Shown: positions 42,703 to 51,774, counted from the stretch's first letter. The stretch is 64,000 bases of DNA from Sutterella megalosphaeroides (GCF_003609995.1 NZ_AP018786.1:1064001-1128000); one strand, 5' to 3'. Notes: generated by a model from the sequence alone, not told the origin. Made by a program: numbers and translations.

Positions 42703-43641
42703 ATGTACGAAATCAGCGGTTTTCTCGTTCTCACGATCGTCCTACTCGTCGTGGCCGTGGCCTTTGCCATGCAGTCGATCAAAGTGGTGCCGCAGCAGAC
42801 GGCCTGGGTGGTCGAACGTCTCGGCAAATTCCACGCGGTCCTGACGCCGGGGCTCAACTTCATCATCCCCTTCATCGACCGCGTGGCCTATCGTCACTCC
42901 CTGAAGGAAATTCCCCTCGATACGCCGAGCCAGGTCTGCATCACGCGCGACAACACCCAGCTCACGGTCGATGGCGTGCTCTTTTTCCAAGTCACGGATC
43001 CGCAGCGTGCGAGCTACGGGACGTCCAACTACGTGATCGCCATCACGCAACTCGCGCAGACGACGCTTCGAAGCGTCGTGGGCAAGATGGAACTCGACAA
43101 GACCTTCGAAGAGCGCGACCTCATCAACAAGTCCGTTGTCTCCGCCATCGACGAAGCGGCCCTCAACTGGGGCGTGAAGGTGCTTCGCTATGAAATCAAG
43201 GACCTGACGCCTCCCGCCGTGATTCTTCAGGCGATGCAGCAGCAGATTACGGCCGAGCGCGAAAAGCGCGCCGTCGTTGCAGCGTCCGAAGGCCGCAAGC
43301 TCGAGCAGATCAACCTCGCGACCGGTGCCCGCGAAGCCGCCATCGCGCAGTCCGAAGGCGAAAAGCAGGCCGAAATCAACAAGGCGGAAGGTCAGGCGGC
43401 GGCCACGCTCGCCATCGCGACCGCCACGGCCGAGGCGCTCCGCCGCATCGCCGCCGCAACCGAAGAGAAGGGCGGCATGACCGCCGTCAACCTCCAGGTG
43501 GCCGAAAAGTACGTGGCGGCCTTCGGGGAGCTCGCGAAGAGCTCCAATACCCTCGTCGTGCCCGGGAACATGGCCGACATGTCGACCCTCATCACCTCCG
43601 CGATGAAGATCGTCGAAGGGACGAAGAAGCCCGCGCCCTGA
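42703..43641 (+). CDS. qmcA: SPFH-domain protein QmcA-like (slipin/stomatin family)
   Basis: The 312-residue protein has one N-terminal membrane helix (GFLVLTIVLLVVAVAFAM). The SPFH/Band-7 domain follows (VVPQQTAWVVERLGKFHAVLTPGLNFIIPFIDRV, then DLINKSVVSAIDEAALNWGVKVLRYEIKDLTPP). An Ala/Glu-rich coiled coil (about 175-255) precedes a short tail. It forms oligomeric rings at the inner membrane and is a partner of FtsH protease or NfeD in related bacteria. It starts 66 bp after nfeD and ends before a bidirectional terminator, so the two form a unit. Confidence 0.93.
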   Translation: MYEISGFLVLTIVLLVVAVAFAMQSIKVVPQQTAWVVERLGKFHAVLTPGLNFIIPFIDRVAYRHSLKEIPLDTPSQVCITRDNTQLTVDGVLFFQVTDPQRASYGTSNYVIAITQLAQTTLRSVVGKMELDKTFEERDLINKSVVSAIDEAALNWGVKVLRYEIKDLTPPAVILQAMQQQITAEREKRAVVAASEGRKLEQINLATGAREAAIAQSEGEKQAEINKAEGQAAATLAIATATAEALRRIAAATEEKGGMTAVNLQVAEKYVAAFGELAKSSNTLVVPGNMADMSTLITSAMKIVEGTKKPAP

Positions 43642-44151
43642 CGGGTTGCACGGCAAGCCCGAGTTCGCCTCGGGCCGCATCTTGCAAAAAGGGGCGCGGT
43701 GCGCCCCTTTTTTGCAAACGCTCGTCGGCCGAAACGGGCGGCACCGCAACAGGCGCGCGGGAAGAACTTGTGAACGGTGGGGGACGAGTCTTCGTGCGCG
43801 ACCGATCTATGTCGGGACTTTGAGCGCTTGCGGCCCTCGGGGTGTGTGATGAAAGAAAAACCGGCACGTTGCGCATGCAACGTGTCGGCATTCGAACGCC
43901 AATCAAGCGGCATCCGATGTTCAGCCTCAATCCTGAACGGGTTTCGAGGTGGGGTCGTTGTCCCACAGCGACGCTGCGAAAAGCAAGCCCGAAGAACGTT
44001 TGTCCCTCGAATTGTGTCCCACGCTTGTCGGCGGCAACGCGCTATGCGGAATGATCGTACAGGACGCGCAAGGGCATGGGGGTGGTCGAAAAAAAGCCGC
44101 GGGCGACGAACCGATGCGTCGCCCGCTGCTTGAGAGTGACCTCTGTGAGGC
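43642..44151. other. Intergenic region with terminators and possible small RNA
   Basis: Terminator GCAAAAAGGGGCGC/GCGCCCCTTTTTTGC at 43684-43715 ends qmcA. A perfect hairpin at 43861-43888 (CACGTTGC-GCAT-GCAACGTG core), followed leftwards by TTTTTCTTTC, marks a leftward transcript end. A further leftward terminator after hydG lies at 44091-44122. The roughly 200 bp between the last two hold no convincing protein gene and might encode a small RNA or be a degenerated insertion. Confidence 0.45.
44091..44122 (-). terminator. Terminator after hydG
   Basis: Read leftwards, GCGGGCGACG/CGTCGCCCGC is followed by GGC and TTTTTTT. It lies 30 bp after the hydG stop. Confidence 0.85.
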
Positions 44152-45573
44152 TTAGAAGCGGAAATCGCGCTCGCCTTCGGCGATCTTGATCAGGCGCTTT
44201 TCACTCGCGGCACGGAACTTCTCGTTGGGGATCTTCGGCAGTTCGCGTTCGATCACCTTTTCGCCCGCTTCGCGCGTCTTGGGCGAAGCGTAGTCGCAGA
44301 GGTATTCCTTGATCGTCATGACGGCGTTGGCCTGGCAGTAGTTGGCGATGTCGCCGCTCTTGGCGAACTGCATGAAGCGGTCGCCCGTACGGCCGGCGCG
44401 GTAGCAGGCCGTGCAGAAGCTCGGGAGGTAGTTGTTTTCGAGGAGCCAGCAGACGATTTCGTCGAGGCTGCGGCGGTCGCTCGTTTCGAATTGGGCCGTG
44501 TTTTCGACGTCCTTGATGTCGCGGATCGTGTAGCCGCCCACGGACGTGCGCGAGCCCCCGGAAATCTGCGAGATGCCGATCTTGAGCGCTTCGGTGCGGA
44601 TGCGGCTGCTTTCGCGCGTCGACATGATCATGCCCGTGTAGGGAACGGCGAGGCGGATGAGCGCGACGATCTTGAGGAAGATGTCGTCGGGCACGGCGTT
44701 CGTGAAGGTCGCGGGATCGATGTCGTCGGCCGGGCAGATGCGCGGGACGGAAATCGTGTGCGGACCCACGCCGAAGACGGCTTCGAGGTGCTCGGCGTGC
44801 ATGAGGAGGCCCACGAAGTCGTAGCGGTAGAGGTTGAGCCCGAAGAGGACGCCCAGACCCACGTCGTCGATCCCCGCTTCCATGGCGCGGTCGTGCGCTT
44901 CGGTGTGGTAGGCGTAGTCGGACTTCGGTCCCTTCGGATGGAGTTCCGTGTAGGCCGCTTTGTTGTAGGTTTCCTGGAAGAGCTGATACGTGCCGATCTG
45001 CGCTTCGTGGAGCTTCTTGTAGTTTTCGACCGTCGTCGCGGCGATGTTCACGTTGAGACGGCGGATTTCGCCGTTCTTGTGCTTGATCGAGTAGATGGTC
45101 TTGATCGATTCGAGGATGTACTCGATCGGGTTCATCTTCGGGTGCTCGCCCGCTTCGAGGAGAAGACGCTTGTGGCCGAGGTCCTGAAGCGCGATCACTT
45201 CGCGACGGATCTCGTCCTGGGTGAGCTTCTTGCGGATGATGTTCTTGTTCTTCGCGTGGTACGGGCAGTACGTGCACCCGTTGATGCAGTAGTTGGAGAG
45301 GTAGAGTGGAGCGAAGAGAACGATGCGGGAACCGTAGATGTGGTCCTTCACGGCCTTGGCCGTTTCGAAGATGCGGGCGTTGCAGTCTTCGAGTTCGCAG
45401 GCGAGGAGAACGGCGGCTTCGCGGTGGGTGAGACCCTTGAAGGTGGCGGCCTTCTCAAGAATCGATTCGATCAGGGGGCGATCGTTCTTGTGCTCGTCGG
45501 CCCAGGCCAGCGTGGCCTCGATCTCGTCGTGGTTGATGAACTCCTCGGCCTTTCGGGACTTGGGATCGTACAT
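44152..45573 (-). CDS. hydG: [FeFe]-hydrogenase maturase HydG (tyrosine lyase, radical SAM)
   Basis: This 473-residue protein has the radical-SAM cluster motif CINGCTYC (C96, C100, C103; CX3CX2C). Near its C-terminus is the second cluster motif, exactly CX2CX22C (CTACYRAGRTG...IANYC). The second motif separates HydG from the related ThiH. HydG cleaves tyrosine to p-cresol and dehydroglycine, and makes the CO and cyanide ligands of the H-cluster. HydE, HydF and the hydrogenase are not in this window, so hydG is an orphan here. The ATG is preceded by TGAGGACC. Base composition matches its surroundings, so a recent transfer is not evident. Confidence 0.95.
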   Translation of the reverse strand: MYDPKSRKAEEFINHDEIEATLAWADEHKNDRPLIESILEKAATFKGLTHREAAVLLACELEDCNARIFETAKAVKDHIYGSRIVLFAPLYLSNYCINGCTYCPYHAKNKNIIRKKLTQDEIRREVIALQDLGHKRLLLEAGEHPKMNPIEYILESIKTIYSIKHKNGEIRRLNVNIAATTVENYKKLHEAQIGTYQLFQETYNKAAYTELHPKGPKSDYAYHTEAHDRAMEAGIDDVGLGVLFGLNLYRYDFVGLLMHAEHLEAVFGVGPHTISVPRICPADDIDPATFTNAVPDDIFLKIVALIRLAVPYTGMIMSTRESSRIRTEALKIGISQISGGSRTSVGGYTIRDIKDVENTAQFETSDRRSLDEIVCWLLENNYLPSFCTACYRAGRTGDRFMQFAKSGDIANYCQANAVMTIKEYLCDYASPKTREAGEKVIERELPKIPNEKFRAASEKRLIKIAEGERDFRF

Positions 45574-46294
45574 GGTTATGGTCCTCAGGGAAATTCGAAT
45601 TTTCGGCGCTCATCCCGCTCAAACCGGCTCGCGGAGGCCGTCGGAGGCCTTCGAGTCGCGGGTCGCGCGCACGCTCGGGCCGAGGGGCTCGGTGCGATCG
45701 GCGCCCGGGGGAAGGCGCCTCGGGCGTAGACCCGCGGGACGGCGAAGGTTCGATCGTAGAGGCTCCGGGCCTTTTGCGCCATTCGAACGTCCGGAATATG
45801 GAGGACTTTCGACCTAAGTCAAAATAATCCGTACGTAGCGTACGGGATAAGTCGCCGAAGCGTTCATTCTTGCCTGACGGGGGGTTCGCTTCGGGCGGAC
45901 GATGGGCCCCTCGCGACCGCCCCGGGAGCTTCCCGGGCGGCATGTCGCCGTCTTGAGCACGATTGAGCGATCCCCCGTGTAATCGGTTGTTGTATTCATG
46001 CAACTCGGGGAAAACGCTGAACTTCTTATCGGACACGGCGCGCGTCGCCCGATCGGGGTGTTTTCGCGGGGTCTCGCAGGCCTATGGTTTACCATTAAAA
46101 GTTTTCAAGTGGTCAACATGACATGAAGAGGAATTTTATAATACGGGTCGGGGGAGGGTTGCGATTCGCCCTTCGAAGGGCCGCGCAACGGCCTTCTCTC
46201 CGATAGAATTCGACAAGCCCTTGACGATGAGGGCATCGATTTGTTCACAACCAACGCGTCAGCTCGGAGGATGTAAAGATGACGTTTAAGCGGG
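45574..46294. other. Long divergent region between hydG and the RHH gene
   Basis: These 721 bp hold no convincing gene. Leftward features are the hydG promoter and operator-like repeat (45794-45845). Rightward, an AT-rich segment (46080-46145) contains TATAAT (46137-46142). The transcript leader that follows can fold into GTTGCG/CGCAAC around CCCTTCGAAGGG (46158-46189). A seven-codon ORF (ATG 46279 to TAA 46302) overlaps the RHH start. Confidence 0.5.
45794..45845 (-). promoter_or_regulatory. hydG promoter with adjacent perfect inverted repeat
   Basis: Leftward -35 TTGACT (45817-45822) and -10 ATATTC (45794-45799) are spaced by 17 bp. Just upstream lies CCGTACG-TAG-CGTACGG (45829-45845), a perfect 7-bp inverted repeat placed like an activator site. 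The mRNA leader would be about 210 nt. Confidence 0.55.
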
Positions 46295-46530
46295 ATGACT
46301 AAACTCACCGCGGATACGGTAGCAGTGTTGTCAGTTGCCGTTTGCCGCTCGAACTCAAGTTCCAACTCGAGACCCTCTCTCGGGAACGCGGCATGCCGAT
46401 TTCGTTCGTTCTGAAGATGTACATTGAAGAAGCGGTTCGCCGTAACGAACCCTTCTGGTGGTTGCTCGACGAGGAAGAGTCGATGAACGAACCGCGCCGT
46501 GATGATCGCGCGGTCGGCGGCAACAGCTGA
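46295..46530 (+). pseudogene. Ribbon-helix-helix (CopG/ParD-like) small protein, apparently frameshifted
   Basis: The second frame reads RLPLELKFQLETLSRERGMPISFVLKMYIEEAVRR, a textbook ribbon-helix-helix core, then an acidic/Trp tail to the stop at 46530. This frame has no ATG upstream; its only start would be a TTG at 46342, which would cut off the beta strand. The neighbouring frame starts ATG 46295 (MTKLTADTVAVLSVAV), which looks like the expected N-terminus. A single-base loss near 46339 would explain the break. RHH proteins are DNA-binding regulators or antitoxins; no toxin gene follows. Non-AUG initiation of a short form remains possible. Confidence 0.6.
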
Positions 46531-46560
46531 TAACGGGTTGCAACCCGCGCAGTATGCGAG

Positions 46561-46600
46561 CGGGCGGTGAGGAAGCATTCACCGCCCGTTTGTTTTTGTT
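46561..46600 (+). terminator. Terminator after the RHH gene
   Basis: CGGGCGGTGA and TTCACCGCCCG form a strong stem, followed by TTTGTTTTTG. It isolates the RHH gene from the next gene. Confidence 0.88.
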
Positions 46601-46731
46601 CGCCGACGCCCGCCGCAGCGCTTCGGGCCCGAGGCCCGACGTTCTTCGCGTGATAGAAGGCGACGATCGGGTGTTCGACCGAAGGCCTGCAGGCCCGCCC
46701 CGAGAGTGATCGAAAAAGTGAGGAATCGATA

Positions 46732-47511
46732 ATGGCCAGCATCAAGATCAAAACGAAAATCACGTTCGACGACGAGACCGTCGACAAGTTCGTGACGTAT
46801 TTGCGCGAATCGGGAACGACGCCCGAAGCGTTTGCGACGCACGTGATCGGCGAACTCGCCCGTGTTCTCGGCAAGACCCTCCCCGAGGGGCTCACGACGG
46901 CGGAAGTGTCGGCGCGCAAGAAGGCCGAACCGAAGCAGGAAGCGAAGTCGGAAGGGAAGGCCCGCAAGGCGAAGGCGAAAGCGGCGGAAAAGGCGGAGAA
47001 GGCTGAAAAGGTCGAAAAGACCGAGAAGGTTGTCGAGCCTGCCGCTTCCGACCCCGTCAAACCCTCCAAGCCCGTTGAACCCGCCGCCGAGGTGAAGCCC
47101 CTCAAAGCGGTCAAAGCCGTCAAGACGGTCAAGGCGAAAGAAGCCGTCCAGGCGGCGACGGAAAAGAAGGCGGAAGCCGAAGTTACCGCCGAAAAGCCCG
47201 TCGAGGCGCCGAAGCGCCCGGCTGCTCGTCGTACCGCGAACCGCTCTTCGACGCGTTCTTCGACGGATGTCGCCGTCCCGAAGGCGAAGGCCCCTCGGAG
47301 CACGAAGGCCGTGAAGACCGAGATGCCCGCAACGCCCGCGAAGGCCGAAGCTGCCAAGATCACCGAGAAGGTCGAAAAGCCTGCAACACCGGAAACGCCT
47401 GAAACGCCCGAAAAGGCCCCGGCCGCCTCAAGCACGCGCACGACCCGCACCGCCCGAGGCACGCGCGGCACCCGCTCGCGTACGGTTGCGGGTACGGGCA
47501 AAGCGTCCTGA
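46732..47511 (+). CDS. Histone-H1-like Lys/Ala/Pro-rich protein
   Basis: The 259-residue protein has a folded N-terminus of about 60 residues (MASIKIKTKITFDDETVDKF, then TYLRESGTTPEAFATHVIGELARVLG). Next comes a long disordered tail of Lys/Ala/Glu and Pro repeats such as KAEKAEKVEKTEKV and ATPETPETPEKAP, ending in Arg/Thr/Gly (TRTARGTRGTRSRTV). Such tails occur in bacterial H1-like DNA-binding proteins (AlgP, HctB, BpH1 type) and suggest nucleoid binding. The N-terminal domain is not a family I can name. It starts at ATG 46732, has its own terminator and lies between two terminators, so it is a single-gene unit. Confidence 0.6.
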   Translation: MASIKIKTKITFDDETVDKFVTYLRESGTTPEAFATHVIGELARVLGKTLPEGLTTAEVSARKKAEPKQEAKSEGKARKAKAKAAEKAEKAEKVEKTEKVVEPAASDPVKPSKPVEPAAEVKPLKAVKAVKTVKAKEAVQAATEKKAEAEVTAEKPVEAPKRPAARRTANRSSTRSSTDVAVPKAKAPRSTKAVKTEMPATPAKAEAAKITEKVEKPATPETPETPEKAPAASSTRTTRTARGTRGTRSRTVAGTGKAS

Positions 47512-47521
47512 TTTTTGTTTG

Positions 47522-47570
47522 AAAAGCCCCCGGCACGCGTTTCCCGCCCGGGGGCTTTTCTGTTTTTTCT
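47522..47570 (+). terminator. Terminator after the H1-like gene
   Basis: AAAAGCCCCCGG and CCGGGGGCTTTT form the stem, followed by CTGTTTTTTCT. Confidence 0.92.
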
Positions 47571-47754
47571 ACGTTCTTACGATTTTTCCCGGGACGTTCG
47601 GGCATCGGTACCGAACCCGATTCCTCCCGCGTGCGCACCCGTTTCGCCCGTCCGATCGACCCCGGATCCTGCGGCGGCTCTTGCAATTTGCTTAAGGGAA
47701 AACGCCGAAAAAGACGAAACCGACCTTCGTCAAGACGAAGAAACGGTGCGTCGC

Positions 47755-47771
47755 TGTGGTAAATTGCCACA
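47755..47771. promoter_or_regulatory. Inverted repeat upstream of the autotransporter
   Basis: TGTGGTAAATTGCCACA is a near-perfect 17-bp palindrome 104 bp before the autotransporter ATG. CTTCGTCAAGACGAAG lies just upstream (47725-47740). Both could be regulator sites. The rest of 47571-47874 is unremarkable. Confidence 0.35.
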
Positions 47772-47874
47772 TGCTTTTTCCCGGCTTTGCGACATCGCTC
47801 CCGGGTTCGTTTTTTCTTCGATCGGTCGGGCGGCTCTTCGGGTCCGCGCGCTCCGCTTTTTACGTTTTCAAAAC

Positions 47875-50800
47875 ATGCTGAACGAATTCTCCCTGAAGAA
47901 AACGCCGCTCGTGGCGGCGCTCGGCGCCGCACTTGCGGTTTCGGTTGCGGCCCCCGTCTGGGCGGCAGAGGACGAAACGCCCCCCGAACCCACCGCCATC
48001 GACGGCAACGCCGAGTCCGTCTGGGAGGCCGAAAAGGAAGCGCCTTCTTACGAGGTTTCGGGCAAAGACGATGAGACGATCGACATCTCGGACGAGCGTT
48101 CCGTTACGGCCAAGGGGAAGGGCACCGTACTTTCGTCGATGACTGTCTCGGGTACGGGGAGCTTCACGAACCAGTCGAAGGCGGACCTTACGTTCGGTGA
48201 TGACTCCACCCTGACGATCAACCTCACGGGGTCGGCCACGGGTGAAGAAGACGCAAAAACGGGCTCCTTCGTGAACCGCGGTAAGGTGACGCTCGGCAAG
48301 GGCGAGCATGCGATCCAGGGCGACGCGATCGTTCAGGAAGATCCCGACAAGAAACTCGCGCTTCCGACGATCACGATGGGGGACGTCGTCGTGTCGGGCG
48401 ACGGTGCGGTCCTCACGAACTCAAACCAGGGCTACGTCGTCAAGGTGAAGGAACCTCCGAAGGAGGAAGGGGCCGACCCCACATACAAGGACGATACCCG
48501 CACGCTCGTTTCGTTCGATCAGCTGACGCTCGAAAAGGGCGGTCGTTTCGTGAACGCCGAAGGCGCCCGCGAAACGGGTGATGCGCTCTACGTGGCGGAC
48601 TCCTCTTCGAGCGCCGAAATCAACGGCACGTCCGAATGGGATACGGTCACGATCAACCTCGACGCCCCCAAGGACGACACGGAAGAAAAGCCCGAGGGTG
48701 AGAAGGCTGCCGGCGATCCCGCGATCACCGTGGCAGATAAAGCACACCTCTCCGTGACGGAAGGCCTCACGATCCGCGGCAACGCGAGTACGGAAAAGTC
48801 GGTCTTCGGTGACATCGTGGCTGTGGGCGCGCAGGCCGAAGATGCGGCCGAGTCGCTCGTCACGATCGACGGCACGCTCGCCTTCGCCCATGAAGGGACG
48901 CTCACGCTCGCGCCCGTCAAAGGCGTCGACATCTCGGGCGTTGCGATCGACCTCGATCGCGCCTTTACGAATGAAGAATTGGGGAACGGCTCCGGCCGCG
49001 CCAAGGCGGAGAACCTCTCCGTGCTCGAAATCTCCGACTTCGGCGGGACGCTGACGGAAATTCCGCCCGAAACCGAAGAAGGTGAAGACGGCGACAAGGG
49101 CGACGCCGCCACCCGCGCCGAGGGTGACGAAGGGTCGGATGCCGACAAACCCACCCACACCTGGTCGGCGGCCCGCTTCGGCGCGATCGCCGTCGACGGT
49201 GCCTCGACGATCAAGCTTTCGACCGCCGCCGTTCCGACGGGCAACGAAAAGCTCGACGAATCGAAGTCGGACCTCTTCTCGACGGGCGAACGCGTCGCGC
49301 TTCGCACGGGCCACTTCACTTTCACGGAAACGTGGGCGAAGGGCAAGGCCGTCGAATGGGAAAAGAAGGAGGACTCCGCCTCTGGGAAGGCCGACGGGGA
49401 TGACAAGAAGACCGTTCTTGAGAAGGTCGATGAAAAGCTCAACCAACCCGCCGCCGAATTGCATCAGGAAATCTCGAACGCTCAACTTCGCGTCGACGGC
49501 GTCTTCGGTGTTCTGAAGGGTGAAACCCGCACGGTGACCTTCGACTTCGACGAAAACGGGAATTTCCTTGAAAGTACGGACGGCTACGAAAGCGTTGCGA
49601 ACAGCACGAGCGAAAACGAATTCCAAAAGTCGAAGCAGTTCATCGACGTGACGAACAGCCGCCTGCAGGCGTCGGGTCTTCGCATGGACGGCGGTGTGCT
49701 CACGATGTCGAATTCCGACGTGACTTTCGGGGCGCTGGCCGCGATCAACGGCAAGGTCGAATTTACGGCAGGCGAAAACGGCAACTTCCTCGGTCTCGGG
49801 TGGCTCCCGACGGCGGAAGAGCTCGACAACGTTCCTGCCGAAGACCGCCAGGGCAAGGCGACCGTCTTCGTCGGTCAGACGATCGTTCTCGACAAGGACG
49901 GCTCGCTCGTTCTCGGTAAGACGACCTCGACGGGTTCGGCGGCTGCCGCGGGCGACAATGCGGGCGAAGGCGAGGACGACAAGGAAAAGAACAACGCCTC
50001 GCTCACGCTCGGCAGCGACGCGCTCATCGTCGTCGATACGGCTTCCTTCGCGCGCGGTCCGCTTTTTGCGAGCAACCTCGAAAAGGGGAGCCTTACGATC
50101 GAAGCGGGTGCCGCGGTCGACGCGCGCAACCTCACGTGGGGTACGTATCAGCTCTTCGAAAACCTCGATACGGCCGAAGACGCGAAGAACGTCGAGCTCA
50201 AGGTTGAATTCGATCCGACTGCTTCCGTACAGTCGCACTGGCTCGTTAATCTTTCCGAAGAGGAAAGCAAGCACGTGACGGCCGACTACGACCCCGCCAA
50301 GGGTTGGATCAAGGTCGGCATCGGCTCCGAAGGCGCCGTCGACTCCTCCGTCGAAGCGCTTCACCTCTCGGTTGACGCCGCCAATGTCGCGAACAACGTC
50401 TTCGTGAAGGGCGAACACAACACGGCCTACGGCGACGTTGCCTTCATCACCCGTGCGATGGGTCTCGTGGGCACGCAGATCGCGGGTCCGAAGGAATCCG
50501 CTTCGGGTGCGTCGCTTCTCTCGACGACCGACGCCGACGGGCGCGTGTTCTTCGACGCGAACGACTTCGCGAAGACCATGAACCTCGCGACGGGCTTTGC
50601 GGCCGCCACGGCCGTCAAGGCGCTGACGGTCGACTTCAACAGCTACACGGTCGATCAGATCGAACACCACGCCGCGACGATTCCGCACGAAATGCGCGGC
50701 TGGTGGGTGCAGCCGATCGCCTCGAAGATGAAGACGGACGAGCTTTCCGCCGGCAGTCTCACCGCGGGCTACTCGCTCGATACGGTCGGGATCATGGGCG

Positions 50801-51528
50801 GGTACGACTTCACCGTGCCGAACGGCGACATCTGGGGTATTGCGGCCTCCTACCAGTCGGGTGACGCCGACGGCGAAGGCGACGCGCAGTCGATGACGAC
50901 CGACATCACCAATTACGGCTTCCACCTCTGGGCCGCCCGCCACTACGGGGACCTCAAGGTGATGGGGACGCTTTCCTACATGGTGACGGACGGCGATGCG
51001 GACATGACGATCGACCGCATGGGGCGCCTCTCCTCGACGGACATCTCCGCCAAGGCGTTCGCGTTCGGCGTGAACGGCGCGCTCACGAAGACGTTCGGCG
51101 CCATGACGATCGTTCCGCACGCGGGTGCCCGCGCCATGATGATCGACGTCGACGACATTACCGCCACCTACCAGGGTGCGGAAGCCTTCCGCTTCAAGGA
51201 CGACACGAGCTGGGTCTTCGAAGTGCCGGTGGGCGCCACCTTCAAGACGGCGTTCGAATACCAGCGCTGGAACGTTCAGCCCTACGTCGACCTGACGGTG
51301 CGCGGCCGCTTCGGCGACACGGACGGCTCCTACACGGTGACGGGCGCCTCGCAGGGCGGCTCCGACACGATCGACTACGACGTGACGGGCTCCTTCGTGG
51401 GCGACGTGAAGCTAGGCTACATGTCGACCTTCAAGGACCTCAACCTCGGGATGAGCTACGGCTTCTCGGCGGGCGACGCCGGTCGCCAGAACCACACGCT
51501 TGAAGCGACGATGCGCATCGATCTCTGA
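47875..51528 (+). CDS. Autotransporter (type Va secretion) with acidic passenger
   Basis: The 1217-residue protein has a signal peptide (KKTPLVAALGAALAVSVAAPVWAA), a long acidic passenger with repeated short beta-strand patterns (LTITGNASTEKS-like turns, TVTINLDAP, GSLTIEAGAAVDARNLTWG) and a C-terminal autotransporter barrel (about 935-1217). The barrel starts PHEMRGWWVQPIASKMKTDEL and closes with NHTLEATMRIDL. The passenger is rich in Asp/Glu/Lys low-complexity stretches and lacks recognisable protease or lipase motifs, so adhesion or surface roles are likelier. The terminal residue is Leu rather than the usual Phe or Trp. The frame is open to 47515, but the ATG at 47875 precedes the signal peptide. 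Confidence 0.88.
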   Translation: MLNEFSLKKTPLVAALGAALAVSVAAPVWAAEDETPPEPTAIDGNAESVWEAEKEAPSYEVSGKDDETIDISDERSVTAKGKGTVLSSMTVSGTGSFTNQSKADLTFGDDSTLTINLTGSATGEEDAKTGSFVNRGKVTLGKGEHAIQGDAIVQEDPDKKLALPTITMGDVVVSGDGAVLTNSNQGYVVKVKEPPKEEGADPTYKDDTRTLVSFDQLTLEKGGRFVNAEGARETGDALYVADSSSSAEINGTSEWDTVTINLDAPKDDTEEKPEGEKAAGDPAITVADKAHLSVTEGLTIRGNASTEKSVFGDIVAVGAQAEDAAESLVTIDGTLAFAHEGTLTLAPVKGVDISGVAIDLDRAFTNEELGNGSGRAKAENLSVLEISDFGGTLTEIPPETEEGEDGDKGDAATRAEGDEGSDADKPTHTWSAARFGAIAVDGASTIKLSTAAVPTGNEKLDESKSDLFSTGERVALRTGHFTFTETWAKGKAVEWEKKEDSASGKADGDDKKTVLEKVDEKLNQPAAELHQEISNAQLRVDGVFGVLKGETRTVTFDFDENGNFLESTDGYESVANSTSENEFQKSKQFIDVTNSRLQASGLRMDGGVLTMSNSDVTFGALAAINGKVEFTAGENGNFLGLGWLPTAEELDNVPAEDRQGKATVFVGQTIVLDKDGSLVLGKTTSTGSAAAAGDNAGEGEDDKEKNNASLTLGSDALIVVDTASFARGPLFASNLEKGSLTIEAGAAVDARNLTWGTYQLFENLDTAEDAKNVELKVEFDPTASVQSHWLVNLSEEESKHVTADYDPAKGWIKVGIGSEGAVDSSVEALHLSVDAANVANNVFVKGEHNTAYGDVAFITRAMGLVGTQIAGPKESASGASLLSTTDADGRVFFDANDFAKTMNLATGFAAATAVKALTVDFNSYTVDQIEHHAATIPHEMRGWWVQPIASKMKTDELSAGSLTAGYSLDTVGIMGGYDFTVPNGDIWGIAASYQSGDADGEGDAQSMTTDITNYGFHLWAARHYGDLKVMGTLSYMVTDGDADMTIDRMGRLSSTDISAKAFAFGVNGALTKTFGAMTIVPHAGARAMMIDVDDITATYQGAEAFRFKDDTSWVFEVPVGATFKTAFEYQRWNVQPYVDLTVRGRFGDTDGSYTVTGASQGGSDTIDYDVTGSFVGDVKLGYMSTFKDLNLGMSYGFSAGDAGRQNHTLEATMRIDL

Positions 51529-51774
51529 TCGAACGTCACTCGAACGCCCGACGGTCCTTTCGATGCGCTCGAAGGACCGTCGAGGGCGAAAATCACAAAA
51601 ACCGCGAAACCCGACGCCCCGTGCGCCGGGTTTCGTGTTTTCGGGGAAAGCACGGAAAGTGCGGTGTAGCGGGGTGTTTCAAAAGCGACGGCTCCTTCGG
51701 GGAATCCTCTACAATGAGGCGGAACCTTTCTTCGTCCGATTCCGCGGGAGGCGCGACGCCTCCCCTCACGTTCC

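Noticed and set aside
43842-44054. Small rightward ORF with several cysteines between qmcA and hydG
   Set aside because: No ribosome-binding site, irregular composition and overlap with terminator hairpins; not supported as a gene.
46342-46530. RHH gene as the antitoxin of a toxin-antitoxin pair
   Set aside because: No toxin-like gene follows. A strong terminator stands 30 bp after the stop and the next gene is the H1-like protein.
48421-51120. 899-codon leftward open frame opposite the autotransporter
   Set aside because: Same reason: the plus strand carries signal peptide, passenger and barrel in one frame.
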